Positions 8,449 through 18,196 of a stretch of DNA of 64,000 nucleotides are shown piece by piece. This DNA comes from Chlorogloeopsis sp038404745. GTDB lineage: Bacteria; Cyanobacteriota; Cyanobacteriia; Cyanobacteriales; Nostocaceae. Below the pieces are notes generated by a model. The model was not told where the DNA came from. It did no database searches and saw nothing but the letters and a program-made list of their open reading frames with translations. Positions within the stretch are counted from its first letter, which is position 1. Each line of letters opens with the position of its first letter. The stretch spans positions 36,538 to 100,537 of the forward strand of contig NZ_JAYKTT020000077.1 of assembly GCF_038404745.2 (NCBI RefSeq), read 5' to 3'. The translations under genes were made by a program, and so were the position numbers.

Positions 8449-10008
8449 ATGGAAAGCTTTGATTATGTGATTTTAGGGGCAGGATTAGGTGGACTTGCGG
8501 CAGCAGCTTGTCTAACGCGACAAGGCTATCGAGTTGCTGTTTTAGAAAAACATTATTTACCGGGTGGATGTTGCCACACCTTTGACTATGGTGACTATCG
8601 TTTCTGTGCGGATGTTCACTACATTTCTCAATGTGGTTCTGGGGAAACTATTGGGCAATTTCTCAATTATATAGAACGGAATGTACCCTTTAACTCTCTT
8701 GATCCAGACTGCATTGATCGCATCGTTACACCTGAAGTTGATTTTCGTATTCCTTTAGGATGGGAAGCTTTTCGCGATCGCCTCTTGATAACTTTTCCAG
8801 ATGAGGCAGAAGCCATTAATTTATATTGTGACGAAATTAAGCATTTGCATCGACAGATTCATGACTTGGTACGAGAGGTGCGCTGGTACGATCAGAAATG
8901 GAGTGACTGGTTAAAATTGCCAAAATACTGGCATATGTTCTTGAGACGCAACTGGACGTTGCAAGATCTTTATGATCGCATTGGCTTATCACTTAAATTG
9001 CAAGCACTTCTAGCAGGGCAAAGCGGTGATTATGCCCTACCTCCAAATGAAATTGCCTTGCTTACCCACACTTCTCTGGTTTGGGATTATTCCGAAGGTG
9101 CTTACTATCCCAAGCATCACTTTAAGCATTTCGTGGACACAATTGTCGAAGCTATTACTGCTGGTGGGGGTGTAGTTCAGTTCTCAACCCCAGTAGAACA
9201 CATTGAAGTACGCGATCGCACCGTACAATTTGTCACTGCTTTGGGAACATCCTATGCAGCGAAAAAAGCCTATATCAGCGATCTAGATCCAAAATTAACA
9301 GTTCAGTTAATGCATGATGCCAACGCCTTAAGTGCAAAAGAGCGCGATCGCCTCACCAGTTACGAATACTCAGCTAGCGCCTTCAACATATATTTGGGAT
9401 TAGACAGTCGCTTCGAGCCGCAACGCTATGGCATTGGCAACTGGAATATCTGGTATTATCCAACAGGCGATCTCAATCACGAATATCAGCAACAACTACA
9501 AGGCAACTTCCAAAATCCCTGGATCTTTTTGTCTTGCCCAACTATGAAATCTCGCGAACCGGGAATGGCTCCAGAAGGACATCACGTGTTAGAAATTGCC
9601 ACTGTCTGCCCCTATGAGCCGTTTAAACAATTGCACGAAACTGATCCCAAAGCTTACAAAGCCAAGAAGCGAGAAGTTTATCAAGCACTTATGGCTAGCG
9701 TGCGGCATTTAATTCCGGATGTGGATGCTTATGCCCGCATGAAAGTTTACGGAACGCCAACTACAAGCGAATTTTATTTAGGGCAACCACAAGGTAATAT
9801 TTACGGTGCTAAACTGGTGCCGCGTCAGGTTGGTTTAAATCGCTTGGGCTACACAACCGAACTACCGAACTTGTTTTTTGTCGGAGCTAGTGCAGGTTAT
9901 CCTAGCGTACCGGGCGTAATTGGTAATGGGATGGATGTTGCTGAACTAATTACAGGGCAATCTGTTTGGAGTAGAGCCAAGCCTGCTAAACAATTAGTGA
10001 GAAGTTAG
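8449..10008 (+). CDS. FAD-dependent phytoene-desaturase/RetSat-superfamily oxidoreductase
   Basis: This 519-aa protein belongs to the CrtI/CrtH/retinol-saturase superfamily of flavoproteins acting on carotenoid-like polyenes. The N-terminal dinucleotide-binding fold reads DYVILGAGLGGLAAAACL followed by VLEKHYLPGGCCHTF (residues 5-45). The C-terminal FAD segment is NLFFVGASAGYPSVPGVIGNGMDVAEL. The substrate is not evident; carotene isomerase CrtH and all-trans-retinol 13,14-reductase relatives share this layout. It stands alone after a roughly 150-base spacer, with no other carotenoid gene in the window. The ATG follows AAGGAGACTGCAT, a good ribosome-binding site. Confidence 0.85.
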   Translation: MESFDYVILGAGLGGLAAAACLTRQGYRVAVLEKHYLPGGCCHTFDYGDYRFCADVHYISQCGSGETIGQFLNYIERNVPFNSLDPDCIDRIVTPEVDFRIPLGWEAFRDRLLITFPDEAEAINLYCDEIKHLHRQIHDLVREVRWYDQKWSDWLKLPKYWHMFLRRNWTLQDLYDRIGLSLKLQALLAGQSGDYALPPNEIALLTHTSLVWDYSEGAYYPKHHFKHFVDTIVEAITAGGGVVQFSTPVEHIEVRDRTVQFVTALGTSYAAKKAYISDLDPKLTVQLMHDANALSAKERDRLTSYEYSASAFNIYLGLDSRFEPQRYGIGNWNIWYYPTGDLNHEYQQQLQGNFQNPWIFLSCPTMKSREPGMAPEGHHVLEIATVCPYEPFKQLHETDPKAYKAKKREVYQALMASVRHLIPDVDAYARMKVYGTPTTSEFYLGQPQGNIYGAKLVPRQVGLNRLGYTTELPNLFFVGASAGYPSVPGVIGNGMDVAELITGQSVWSRAKPAKQLVRS

Positions 10009-10051
10009 TATTAGACTTCTTGCAAAATCAGGATCTAGGTTAATTACAACT

Positions 10052-10096
10052 ACAGATAAACACACATAAACAGAGATTTTATCTGTGTTTATCTGT
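10052..10096. terminator. perfect 13-bp inverted repeat between convergent genes
   Basis: ACAGATAAACACA (10052-10064) and TGTGTTTATCTGT (10084-10096) are exact inverted copies with a 19-base AT-rich loop. The site lies between two convergent genes, so it may act as a bidirectional terminator, although there is no long U tract. The ATCTGTGTTTATCTGTGTCC wording also looks like a dispersed genomic repeat. Confidence 0.55.
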
Positions 10097-10209
10097 GTCC
10101 ATCTGTGGTCGATTTATTTGAAAATAGAATGAGCGTAAGAGGTTTATTGTACATCTTCTGGCAAAGACTCCATCATTTTAACCACAGTGATAATTGCTAG
10201 AGACGACAG

Positions 10210-10590
10210 CTAGCGATCGCAAGGAGAGAATATTGTAGAAATTTTAAATGTCAAGAAAATCTGAAATAGAACCAAAATAATAAATTCAATTGCGGCAATC
10301 ACTGAAGTTACAATCAAAATTGATAAAGCTTCCATTCCCACATGGAAACCCATGAATGGAGGAATCCAGGATAAAGCTACGTAAGCCGTCAAAAAACCAG
10401 CTGCGGCTCCAAGCCCACGCAAGTATGAAAGCGTAAACAATGTTCCCAGTGTTAGACAAACTAAAAACCAACTCGCAGGCACGTACCAATCTGTTTTTTT
10501 GGTAATAACTAAAAACCAAATTAAAGTTACAGTCAAAATTACAACAAAACTTCCAACTACTGCTCCACTTCCAAATACAGCTAAAGTCAT
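10210..10590 (-). CDS. small membrane protein of unknown function
   Basis: This protein of 126 aa is almost entirely hydrophobic, with four likely membrane helices (about residues 5-28, 38-56, 60-80, 88-115). The start MTLAVFGSGAVVGSFVVIL is consistent with an uncleaved first helix. I recognise no family motif. A second long frame overlaps this region on the same strand; the frame chosen here gives the more regular helix pattern. It is divergent from the gene at 10687, about 96 bp apart. Confidence 0.5.
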   Translation of the reverse strand: MTLAVFGSGAVVGSFVVILTVTLIWFLVITKKTDWYVPASWFLVCLTLGTLFTLSYLRGLGAAAGFLTAYVALSWIPPFMGFHVGMEALSILIVTSVIAAIEFIILVLFQIFLTFKISTIFSPCDR

Positions 10591-10686
10591 AGTTTTCTTG
10601 ATAAACCAACTGTGGTTTTTACCCTATATTCATATCCATTGTAGGATGTTCGATAAGTTTCGCTTCTCCAGCCCTATGACTCAAAT

Positions 10687-11499
10687 ATGACGATTGTTGA
10701 ACAAAATCAGGATAGACTTACTTTGCGCTTTCAAAAATCACTTTGGAGTGTATTACTTATTAGCATAACTTTAATTTACTTTGGTCTTTTCCTTGATTTG
10801 CTTGGGCTGGCACTCCAGCGTGTTAATTACCATCCTGGAATTATAGCCGTAGTCAGCGGATGCGTGATGGTTGCAGGTGGTTTATACACTATAATCACAG
10901 ATACAGAAATTACCACTTACACCTTTGATAAAACCAAAGATTCCATTATTTGGGAGAGACAAAATTGGCTAAGAAAGTTACACACAAAGTCTGTTGAGTT
11001 TCCTTGTCATCTTATTTGTGGCATTGAAATCGAAGATGTGAGTAATTCCGAAGGTGGAATAGCCTTTTATCCCAGATTAATTCTGGCATCAATCTACTGG
11101 CGCATTCCTCTCAAGTCTGATGGTTGTTATGAAAGTGCTGTCAAAGTTGCCAAAACCATTGCACAATTTCTAGACATTCCTTATTTTTCTAATAAATCGA
11201 AAGCACCTACCTCAACAATTGATAAAGAAATTTGGGAAAACTTAGAACCTTGGCAATTTTCTTGGCAATACCTAGAGAATAAAGTTGAGCGTTTACGGCA
11301 ACAATTGGAGCAAAATCAGGATGATGCAGACATTCATCAAGACTTGGGAATTTCGCTGTACTACCTGAACAATCGGCTGTATCGAAAAGAGGCAGTTACG
11401 CATCTTGAACAAGCTGAAAGGTTATTTGAGTTTAGACAAGATAGCGATCGCGCTGCTGTTGCCAGAGTAATTAAAACCCTTGTGAGTTATAATTGCTGA
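10687..11499 (+). CDS. membrane protein with PH-like core and short helical C-terminus
   Basis: The protein is 270 aa. Two hydrophobic segments (about residues 18-40 and 53-73) are followed by a beta-rich region in which TYTFDKTKDSIIWER and IWRIPL-like strands resemble membrane-associated PH-like (YcxB-type) domains. A charged C-terminal part (about 190-270) contains WQYLENKVERLRQQLEQNQ and LGISLYYLNNRLYRKEA, suggestive of one or two TPR-like helix pairs. I cannot name a family. The product is probably a cytoplasm-facing inner-membrane or thylakoid protein. Confidence 0.6.
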   Translation: MTIVEQNQDRLTLRFQKSLWSVLLISITLIYFGLFLDLLGLALQRVNYHPGIIAVVSGCVMVAGGLYTIITDTEITTYTFDKTKDSIIWERQNWLRKLHTKSVEFPCHLICGIEIEDVSNSEGGIAFYPRLILASIYWRIPLKSDGCYESAVKVAKTIAQFLDIPYFSNKSKAPTSTIDKEIWENLEPWQFSWQYLENKVERLRQQLEQNQDDADIHQDLGISLYYLNNRLYRKEAVTHLEQAERLFEFRQDSDRAAVARVIKTLVSYNC

Positions 11500-11589
11500 C
11501 TTTAATCTATAATTTTCAGTCTATTAAGTTTCTTATTTCGGGTAAAACAAAGTGTAAATCAAGCACTTCTTAATCCAAAATTGCACAAC

Positions 11590-12171
11590 TTACTCACTTA
11601 TTGGAAAAATCCGATTTAAGTGCAATGAAACATCTTCAAACCCAGGAATAACCACTGATTGATGAGGGAGAGAAATTTGTTTGCTCAGATAGTTAAACTC
11701 ACCTTGAGCATTTTGATACGGCTGATTGTAACGCTCTAATTGGCGAGAATTTAAATTCACAATCCAATAATCCAAAATTCCAGCTTCTGCGTACAATTCT
11801 AGTTTTGTGTTTTGGTCGTAATCTACAGTAGTATCCGAAATTTCGATTACCAACAAAATATCTTCGGGATAAGGATGATGAGCTAGATAATCTTCATCCT
11901 TCCCACGTGCAATCACGACATCTGGCTCAGGCTCGCTGTGATTGGGAAGGGTGATGGGATCTTGCCCACGGATGACTGCGCTATCCTCTAAAAGCCGATC
12001 CAGTTGACGGCACAGAATTGAACCACAGACGGTATGGGGCGTTCCCTTTGCAGTCATCTGAATCAGTTCTCCTCGAATCAATTCAATGCGATCGCCCTCC
12101 GTCAAAAATCCGAGTTCAATCAGCCGATGATATTCGTCAATTGTGAATCGCTTCGGGGTGACAATATTCAT
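11590..12171 (-). CDS. Uma2-family PD-(D/E)XK nuclease-like protein
   Basis: The Uma2 (DUF820) family has a restriction-endonuclease-like fold and is greatly expanded in cyanobacteria. This 193-aa protein shows the typical order: FTIDEYHRLIELGFLTEGDRIELIRGE near the N-terminus, EPDVVIA (the core acidic residue), then DILLVIEISDTTVDYD and KLELYAEAGILDYWIVNL. The acidic residue, the E of VIEIS and the K of KLELYA fit the PD-(D/E)XK site. In vivo function is unknown for the family. It lies 31 bp downstream of the AGE-epimerase gene on the same strand and may be cotranscribed. Confidence 0.9.
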   Translation of the reverse strand: MNIVTPKRFTIDEYHRLIELGFLTEGDRIELIRGELIQMTAKGTPHTVCGSILCRQLDRLLEDSAVIRGQDPITLPNHSEPEPDVVIARGKDEDYLAHHPYPEDILLVIEISDTTVDYDQNTKLELYAEAGILDYWIVNLNSRQLERYNQPYQNAQGEFNYLSKQISLPHQSVVIPGFEDVSLHLNRIFPISE

Positions 12172-12202
12172 GAGACATCTTTTACTTGTAAGCTAGCAGA
12201 GA

Positions 12203-13384
12203 TTATCTTGACTTTACACTCAACGCCTCAAACTGCTGCCAACAAAGATACAACGCCCGTGGCACGTGAAAACAGCCTTTCCATTTACCACCTTTAAGAT
12301 TCAATAAAACTTCGCCACGACGATTGAGGTAGCCAAACCACTCACCGTATTCTGGATCGGCAAAGTGCTGCCAAGCATAATCGTGCATCTTTTTATACCA
12401 TTCCCAACACGCCTCACGCCCCGTCAAGTGATAGCCCATTGCTAATGCAACTAAAGATTCTAAGTGTACCCACCACAACTTTTGATCCCATTCCAGTTGT
12501 TGTGGGGGATGTCCGTCTGCATCCATAAAGTAATACAATCCGCCGTATTCACTATCCCAGGCAAAATTGAGAATATTTAACACCACATCAACGGCTTGGT
12601 TAATTGTTTTGGTATCATTTTTGCGACGGGCAATGTCCATAATAAACCACATCGCTTCGATGCCATGCCCAGGATTAATCAGTCTTCCTTCAAAACAATC
12701 AACATCAGAACCGTCGGGAGCAACATTTTCGTACATCAATCCTCGTTGTGGATCGAGAAAATCGCTCATTACTTCCTGAACTGTCGCAGCTAAGACTTGC
12801 TCAAGAGTCTCACCCGGCAGCAGCCATTCCATTTCTAAAGTCAAATTGGCTAAAATCATCGGCACTGCCAACGATTTCATCGGGCGCGTACCAGGATAAG
12901 TTTTGTTATATTTGCCCTTGGGGTTGTCCTTGCGGCGCAAAACGTTGTCGTAAGCTTGCATTGCTACGTCTTTTGCCCACTCTTCGCCACAAGCAAGAGC
13001 GTACTGGCTAAATGCCATGGCTGCAAAACAATCAGAAAAGATATTGTAGGGCTGAACCAATGGCTTGCCTTCACGGGTGAGGGCAAAGTACCAGTTACCA
13101 TCGGTATCTCTGCCATGTTGGGCAAGAAAATTAGCACCGTTGCTCGCAATTTTCAGCCAATTTTCGCGCTTTTCTAATTGGTTACAAAGCATGGAAAAAG
13201 TCCACACTTGGCGATTTTGCAACCAGATAAATTTGTCTGTGTCATAAACTTTACCCTGGCGATCAAGACAGGTGAAATAGCCGCCTTGCTGCCAGTCAAG
13301 CGAGTGTTTTTCCCAAAAGATTAGTACGTCATTGAGGAGCGCATTTTTGTAAAGTTCAGCGAGTTCTTTAAAGTTTTGCTCCAT
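12203..13384 (-). CDS. AGE-family sugar epimerase/isomerase
   Basis: N-acylglucosamine 2-epimerase-type proteins adopt an (alpha/alpha)6 barrel and interconvert aldoses, ketoses or N-acyl hexosamines. This protein (393 aa from 13384) has WLQNRQVWTFSMLCNQLEKR, MLNPGHGIEAMWFIM-type text (INPGHGIEAMWFI), KLWWVHLESLVALAMGY and GGKWKGCFHVPRAL, with the histidines expected in the active-site cleft. The ATG at 13384 is preferred over one ten codons upstream because AGGGGAG lies 7 bases before it. Mannose isomerase or cellobiose epimerase activity is equally possible. A glucosidase gene lies upstream on the same strand. Confidence 0.87.
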   Translation of the reverse strand: MEQNFKELAELYKNALLNDVLIFWEKHSLDWQQGGYFTCLDRQGKVYDTDKFIWLQNRQVWTFSMLCNQLEKRENWLKIASNGANFLAQHGRDTDGNWYFALTREGKPLVQPYNIFSDCFAAMAFSQYALACGEEWAKDVAMQAYDNVLRRKDNPKGKYNKTYPGTRPMKSLAVPMILANLTLEMEWLLPGETLEQVLAATVQEVMSDFLDPQRGLMYENVAPDGSDVDCFEGRLINPGHGIEAMWFIMDIARRKNDTKTINQAVDVVLNILNFAWDSEYGGLYYFMDADGHPPQQLEWDQKLWWVHLESLVALAMGYHLTGREACWEWYKKMHDYAWQHFADPEYGEWFGYLNRRGEVLLNLKGGKWKGCFHVPRALYLCWQQFEALSVKSR

Positions 13385-13414
13385 AAGTTTTCTCCCCTTT
13401 TGTCCCAAAAACAA

Positions 13415-13720
13415 TAGCCAATACTTACGACAAGTTGCTAAAGCCGTTTTATTCTCGTCAATTATCGCTTTGCAGTGGCTCGACTACAAGTGTTCTTTCG
13501 ATCTGTGCGATCGCTTACTTGGAAAAAGGGGATAGGTAAAGAGGACATGAAAACGCGGTGACACAAAGAGGGGGCGACGCGGAGAATTTATCAAAAATAT
13601 TCCCCGTGTCCTTCTGCCTCTTTGCAGTTGCTACAACGCGCTTAACCCACAAGGGTGCGCTGCTCTCTGCCATCTGCCTACCAACGAATACGCCGTACCT
13701 CGTCTACTGCCTTCTAATTG
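13415..13720. other. spacer with fragments of dispersed repeats
   Basis: The spacer carries text common in cyanobacterial spacers (GACACAAAGAGG, CTGCCTCTTTGCAG) and a HIP1-like site near 13508. An ORF on the plus strand (13558-13767) shows no protein-like pattern and is not called. Confidence 0.45.
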
Positions 13721-14737
13721 TTATCTTACTTGTTCACTTAAGGGCTGAGAATTTTGTAAATTCATGACACTGCCGATGTTTGGTTGATTTTGTCCCCACT
13801 CAATTAATTGCGTGAGTAAAGACATAGGAACTTTAGCTCTAGTGGCAGCTTCCTGTCTGGTTTTGCCTCGACGCAATAAAATAATTGCATCTTGAGTTTG
13901 TCTCCACGTTCTAGTATGGGGCTTGATTTTACCTTCACGCCTTGCTACCACCAACCCGCGAACAACCGCATTAGCATCACTAATCGACTCTTGTGAGTAC
14001 TGAACTTCTTGGCTTGGAGATGATTTGGCGGTAGTTGAAGTACGTTTTGGTTGCACCCTAGCAGTAGGTATTTTGGGGGTAGTATAAATCTGTCTAGATG
14101 GGATGGTACTACTGGGCGGGGTGAAAGCTCTGCTAGATGTGGTTGGGATCACGGGAGGAACTGTAGTTGCACTAGATACTGGTGTCCTCGCAACAGTACG
14201 GGTAGCCTGGCTGGGTAGATTTGGCAACACAGGAGGTGAGGGCTGGCTAGGAATTACAGTCCGACTAGGCACACTCGCCCTATTTATATTACTGGAAGGT
14301 AGACGTGGGATAATTTGAGTGTTGGGAGTAGTGTAAGCCTGGTTAGGTGTAGTTGGCATTCTAGGAAGAATGGAAGTTTGGTTAGGAACTGCTCCACCAG
14401 GCGCGATCGCTCTACCAGTAGTATTGGGAGATACACCTGGAATATTCTGACTACCAGGAGCGATCGGTGGCATATTAGGAAATTCTAGGTCAACTGGTGG
14501 ATCTATAGGATATCCACTTGGTATATTTACGGTATCTGGAATAGTTTCAAATTTACTAGATGTTCTTTCGGGATTGGGTGTAATCCTAGTACTAGGAGTG
14601 GTTGCAGAATTATTAGTAGCATTACCAGTATCAGGCACTGGAGCACTACTGTTATTGCGAACTCGATTACAAGCTATTAAACAGCTAGATACTGAAATAA
14701 GTACCAGATAAAATAGCGCATTTTTTGTTCTTTTCAC
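13721..14737 (-). CDS. Pro/Thr-rich lipoprotein with a helical C-terminal domain
   Basis: The product has 338 aa. A lipoprotein signal (ALFYLVLISVSSCLIAC) predicts lipidation at Cys23. Residues about 25-250 are low in complexity, dominated by Pro, Thr, Ser and Asn (for example TPSSTIPSRQIYTTPKIPT), which suggests an extended periplasmic spacer. A compact domain follows at about 255-335: DANAVVRGLVVARREGKI, TQDAIILLRRGKTRQEAATR and VPMSLLTQLIEWGQ. It resembles a small helix-turn-helix-like bundle, odd for an exported protein. I do not recognise the family. It may tether something to the wall. Confidence 0.65.
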   Translation of the reverse strand: MKRTKNALFYLVLISVSSCLIACNRVRNNSSAPVPDTGNATNNSATTPSTRITPNPERTSSKFETIPDTVNIPSGYPIDPPVDLEFPNMPPIAPGSQNIPGVSPNTTGRAIAPGGAVPNQTSILPRMPTTPNQAYTTPNTQIIPRLPSSNINRASVPSRTVIPSQPSPPVLPNLPSQATRTVARTPVSSATTVPPVIPTTSSRAFTPPSSTIPSRQIYTTPKIPTARVQPKRTSTTAKSSPSQEVQYSQESISDANAVVRGLVVARREGKIKPHTRTWRQTQDAIILLRRGKTRQEAATRAKVPMSLLTQLIEWGQNQPNIGSVMNLQNSQPLSEQVR

Positions 14738-15033
14738 TTTTTCCTCACCAATTGTGGCAATTACTTGAGAGATTCATCTCAACATTGCAAGGACAGTTTG
14801 TTCAGGCTACTGCTTTACCTTTGAGGCATTTCCTCCAGCAATTTGAAAGTGTCACTCTCTCGTTACTTGACCTAGTTTTATAAACATGGTCTAGAAATCA
14901 ACCCAAGTATTTGATGGAAATATCTTTCACTTCAGAGAAAGAAACTATCGTGATTCTCTTTAATGTTCAGTATTTCCTGCCACTGGAGGAAGGTGTTAGA
15001 ACTTACTTTTTCCAATTTTAACAATTTCATGCT

Positions 15034-17751
15034 TTACGATCGCACAAAACTTGAGGAGGAAACAGACAGAAATCCTTTTTCCAGAACATCTTGTGGATTC
15101 AAATTGGCATTAGCCTGGATCAACCGTGCCACAATACCTGTCCATCCTGTTTGATGGCTAGCACCAATTCCCGCACCATTGTCACCGTGAAAATACTCAT
15201 AAAATAGTATTAAATCCTTCCAGTGTAAGTCGTTCTGAAATTTCTTGGTATGCCCATAAACAGCACGGCGATTTTGTTGATCACGGAGAAAGATTTTAGT
15301 TAAGCGGTTACTAATTTCATTAGCAACTTCCCACAGTGTCATTTGATTACCAGATCCAGTCGGACATTCAACCTTGAAGTCATCACCATAGTAGGAATAC
15401 ATTTTCCTCAAGGATTGAATCAACAAGGCATTTACTGGCATCCAAATCGGCCCGCGCCAGTTAGAATTACCACCAAATAGTCCCGTTGATGATTCTGCGG
15501 GTTCATAATCGACACGGTAAACGTTACTACCCACTGTAAAAATGTAAGGATTATCTTTGTGATAGCGAGAGAGGGCGCGGATGCCGTAATCACTTAAAAA
15601 CTCCGATTCATCCAGCATCTTTTCTAAGATCCGGCGTAGTTTTTCCTGGTTCACGGGGGAGAGTAAACGCCTGCCAGCAACGCCGGGTTGCGCTGGATTG
15701 CTGATATTGTGCAAGTGTGGAGCAAATTTTTGCGTGAAATAAGTAATTCGTTTTCTAAAGGTAGGTAATTTCTCTAGCACATCCGTGTCGAAAACTGCTG
15801 AGGCAAATAACGGAATTAGTCCTACCATTGATCGCACTTTGATGCGCCGAGACGAGCCATTGGGAAAGCACAATACGTCGTAGAAGAAGCCGTCTTCCTC
15901 ATCCCACAATTCATCTTCATTCTCGCCAATCCGATCCATCGCTGCGGCAATATACATGAAGTGTTCGTAGAATTTACAGGCGAGTTCTTCATAAGCCGGA
16001 TTCAACAGTGCTAACTCCAGGGCGATCGCCAACATATCCAAACAGAACATCGCCATCCAACTTGTACCATCTGCCTGTTCGAGCGTTCCACCAGTTGGCA
16101 AGGGTGCACTGCGATCAAAAACACCAATATTATCTAAGCCCAAAAAACCGCCTTCAAATATATTGTTACCGTGTGCATCTTTACGATTTACCCACCAGGT
16201 AAAATTCATTAGTAGTTTGTGGAACATACTTTCGAGAAACAGGCGATCGCCCACTCCACCCCGCATTGCTTTGTCTATTAAATAAACTTGCCAAGTCGCT
16301 GTGCAATGAACAGGGGGATTAACATCGCTAAAATTCCACTCGTAGGCAGGAATTTGTCCATTCGGGTGGAGGTAGACTTGATTAGTCATCAGTCTGAGCT
16401 GATCTTTGGCAAAGTCTATATCCACGAGCGCCAAAACACCACAGTGAAATGCTAAATCCCAGGCAGCAAACCAAGGATATTCCCACTTGTCTGGCATTGA
16501 GAGGATATCAGCACTCTCAAGATGAAACCACTCTTTGTTTCGACTTGGGTAGCGCTGTTGGCAATCTGGTGGCAAAATCTCATCTTTGAGCCAATCATAG
16601 ACTGGATAGTAATAAAACTGTTTTGTCCATAACATTCCAGCCAATGCCTGTCGCATGACATTGCGCTCATCTTCTGAAACATTCACAGGAATAATGGCGT
16701 TGTAAAACTCATCTGCTTCCGAAGAACGAGTTTGCAGCATTGCCTCAAACTTATCGCCAAAAGAAGCAGCATCTAATAAGCGATTGCTTAGACATAGCTG
16801 AATTTCTTCTACACCGTTGGCAGGAATTTCTAGTAAATAATGGGCTGCGGCTTTTGTCCCGATTTTTTCGGGGTTGACAGCTTCATGCTTGCCATGCACA
16901 ACGTAGTTGTTAATTCCATCTTTGACATAAGGAGATTGATTTGGAAGGTTAAATATCCGTTCCCGATTAGTTTCATTCTCGGTGAACAAAAACGGAATCG
17001 TGCGATCGCAATACAATAAATACCGTTCACCAAGTTCGGAATGAGAGGCAGCTATAGTTTGATCATTTAGTTGTTTGATAAAAGGCTTGGGTGGTTGTTT
17101 ACCAAACCATGACCAGGTATTGCGAAACCATAAGGTTGGTAAAATATGAAGTGATGCTGTTTGTGGCCCTCGATTCCAGATGCTAATTTTAATTAAAATC
17201 TCTTCTGGGGATGCTTTGGCATACTCTACAAACACATCAAAGTAGCGATTATCGTCAAATACCCCTGTATCAAGTAATTCGTATTCCCATTCCAAGCGAT
17301 GTCTTCGCCGATTCGTATTTACTAGATCTGCATAAGGGTAGGCTAGTTGAGGATACTTGTACAGATACTTCATGTAGGAATGGGTAGGCGTACTGTCAAG
17401 ATAGAAGTAATATTCTTTGACATCTTCGCCATGATTTCCTTCACTGTTTGTCAGTCCAAATAATCGTTCTTTTAAGATCGGATCGACGCCATTCCACAAA
17501 GCTATTGCAAAACATAGTTGTTGGCGATCATCACAAATACCTGCCAACCCATCTTCACCCCAACGATATGCACGAGAACGAGACTGATCGTGGCTAAAAT
17601 AATCCCAAGCGTTTCCCGCTTGACTATAATCTTCGCGCACCGTTCCCCATTGCCGTTCACTTAGATAAGGCCCCCACTTTCTCCAAAGTATATTTTGTTC
17701 ACGAGCCTCTTGCAGTCTCAGCTTTTCTACATTACGCTTTGCAGCTTCCAT
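15034..17751 (-). CDS. GH63/MGH1-like glucosidase
   Basis: This protein (905 aa) has the layout of MGH1-like/GH63 glycoside hydrolases, an N-terminal beta-sandwich followed by an (alpha/alpha)6 barrel. The N-terminal part includes ERQWGTVREDYSQAGNAWDYF and SRSRAYRWGEDGLAGICDD. Barrel motifs include PWFAAWDLAFHCGVLALVD, GGFLGLDNIGVFDRSAPLP (with a candidate catalytic Asp) and GLFGGNSNWRGPIWMPVNAL. There is no signal peptide, so it should be cytoplasmic. Relatives hydrolyse mannosylglycerate, glucosylglycerate or oligoglucosides, so a compatible-solute or glycogen-related role is plausible. The precise substrate is unknown. Confidence 0.87.
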   Translation of the reverse strand: MEAAKRNVEKLRLQEAREQNILWRKWGPYLSERQWGTVREDYSQAGNAWDYFSHDQSRSRAYRWGEDGLAGICDDRQQLCFAIALWNGVDPILKERLFGLTNSEGNHGEDVKEYYFYLDSTPTHSYMKYLYKYPQLAYPYADLVNTNRRRHRLEWEYELLDTGVFDDNRYFDVFVEYAKASPEEILIKISIWNRGPQTASLHILPTLWFRNTWSWFGKQPPKPFIKQLNDQTIAASHSELGERYLLYCDRTIPFLFTENETNRERIFNLPNQSPYVKDGINNYVVHGKHEAVNPEKIGTKAAAHYLLEIPANGVEEIQLCLSNRLLDAASFGDKFEAMLQTRSSEADEFYNAIIPVNVSEDERNVMRQALAGMLWTKQFYYYPVYDWLKDEILPPDCQQRYPSRNKEWFHLESADILSMPDKWEYPWFAAWDLAFHCGVLALVDIDFAKDQLRLMTNQVYLHPNGQIPAYEWNFSDVNPPVHCTATWQVYLIDKAMRGGVGDRLFLESMFHKLLMNFTWWVNRKDAHGNNIFEGGFLGLDNIGVFDRSAPLPTGGTLEQADGTSWMAMFCLDMLAIALELALLNPAYEELACKFYEHFMYIAAAMDRIGENEDELWDEEDGFFYDVLCFPNGSSRRIKVRSMVGLIPLFASAVFDTDVLEKLPTFRKRITYFTQKFAPHLHNISNPAQPGVAGRRLLSPVNQEKLRRILEKMLDESEFLSDYGIRALSRYHKDNPYIFTVGSNVYRVDYEPAESSTGLFGGNSNWRGPIWMPVNALLIQSLRKMYSYYGDDFKVECPTGSGNQMTLWEVANEISNRLTKIFLRDQQNRRAVYGHTKKFQNDLHWKDLILFYEYFHGDNGAGIGASHQTGWTGIVARLIQANANLNPQDVLEKGFLSVSSSSFVRS

Positions 17752-18196
17752 TGTAGATATTCTACTCCTTTAGTTGTCATCATGAACTTATACAATTTCC
17801 CTAAATTGTGGCTACAGATGGAAAAAGGTTTGTAATTGCGCTTAAGCGTTACTACAAACTATGTGTAGTCTTAATTTGGAGAATTGGTATTAATATTGCT
17901 AAATCTCTACAAAGATAGATGAAATTAAACTCTTGGAACTTATTATTTGTAGAGATATAATTCTGTCTCATCAATATGCTTAAACTTACAAAGATAAAAA
18001 TTTAATGAGTGATCGCAATCAAATCAGCCATGACTTTTCTCCTATGTTTCAGATGCAATTGAACGGTTAGCAAAAATTAACTGATGAAGTTGCATTCATT
18101 TGGTATAGCACCCAAGACAACAAACAGCAGAATCTTTTTTCTTTGTTTATCTGCTGCTGTGCTTAATAAAAGTGCAAAATCAAAAAATAATTATGC
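17752..18196. other. AT-rich spacer upstream of the glucosidase gene
   Basis: The 445-base spacer separates two minus-strand genes. It is AT-rich and holds no convincing ORF, hairpin or repeat. It probably contains the glucosidase promoter. Confidence 0.4.

Noticed and set aside
10286..10609. 107-codon minus-strand frame overlapping the membrane protein gene
   Set aside because: Cys/Trp-rich, irregular translation; the overlapping 126-codon frame has a far better membrane-helix pattern.
13558..13767. 69-codon plus-strand frame
   Set aside because: It lies in dispersed-repeat spacer text, has no protein-like pattern and overlaps the 3' end of the convergent lipoprotein gene.
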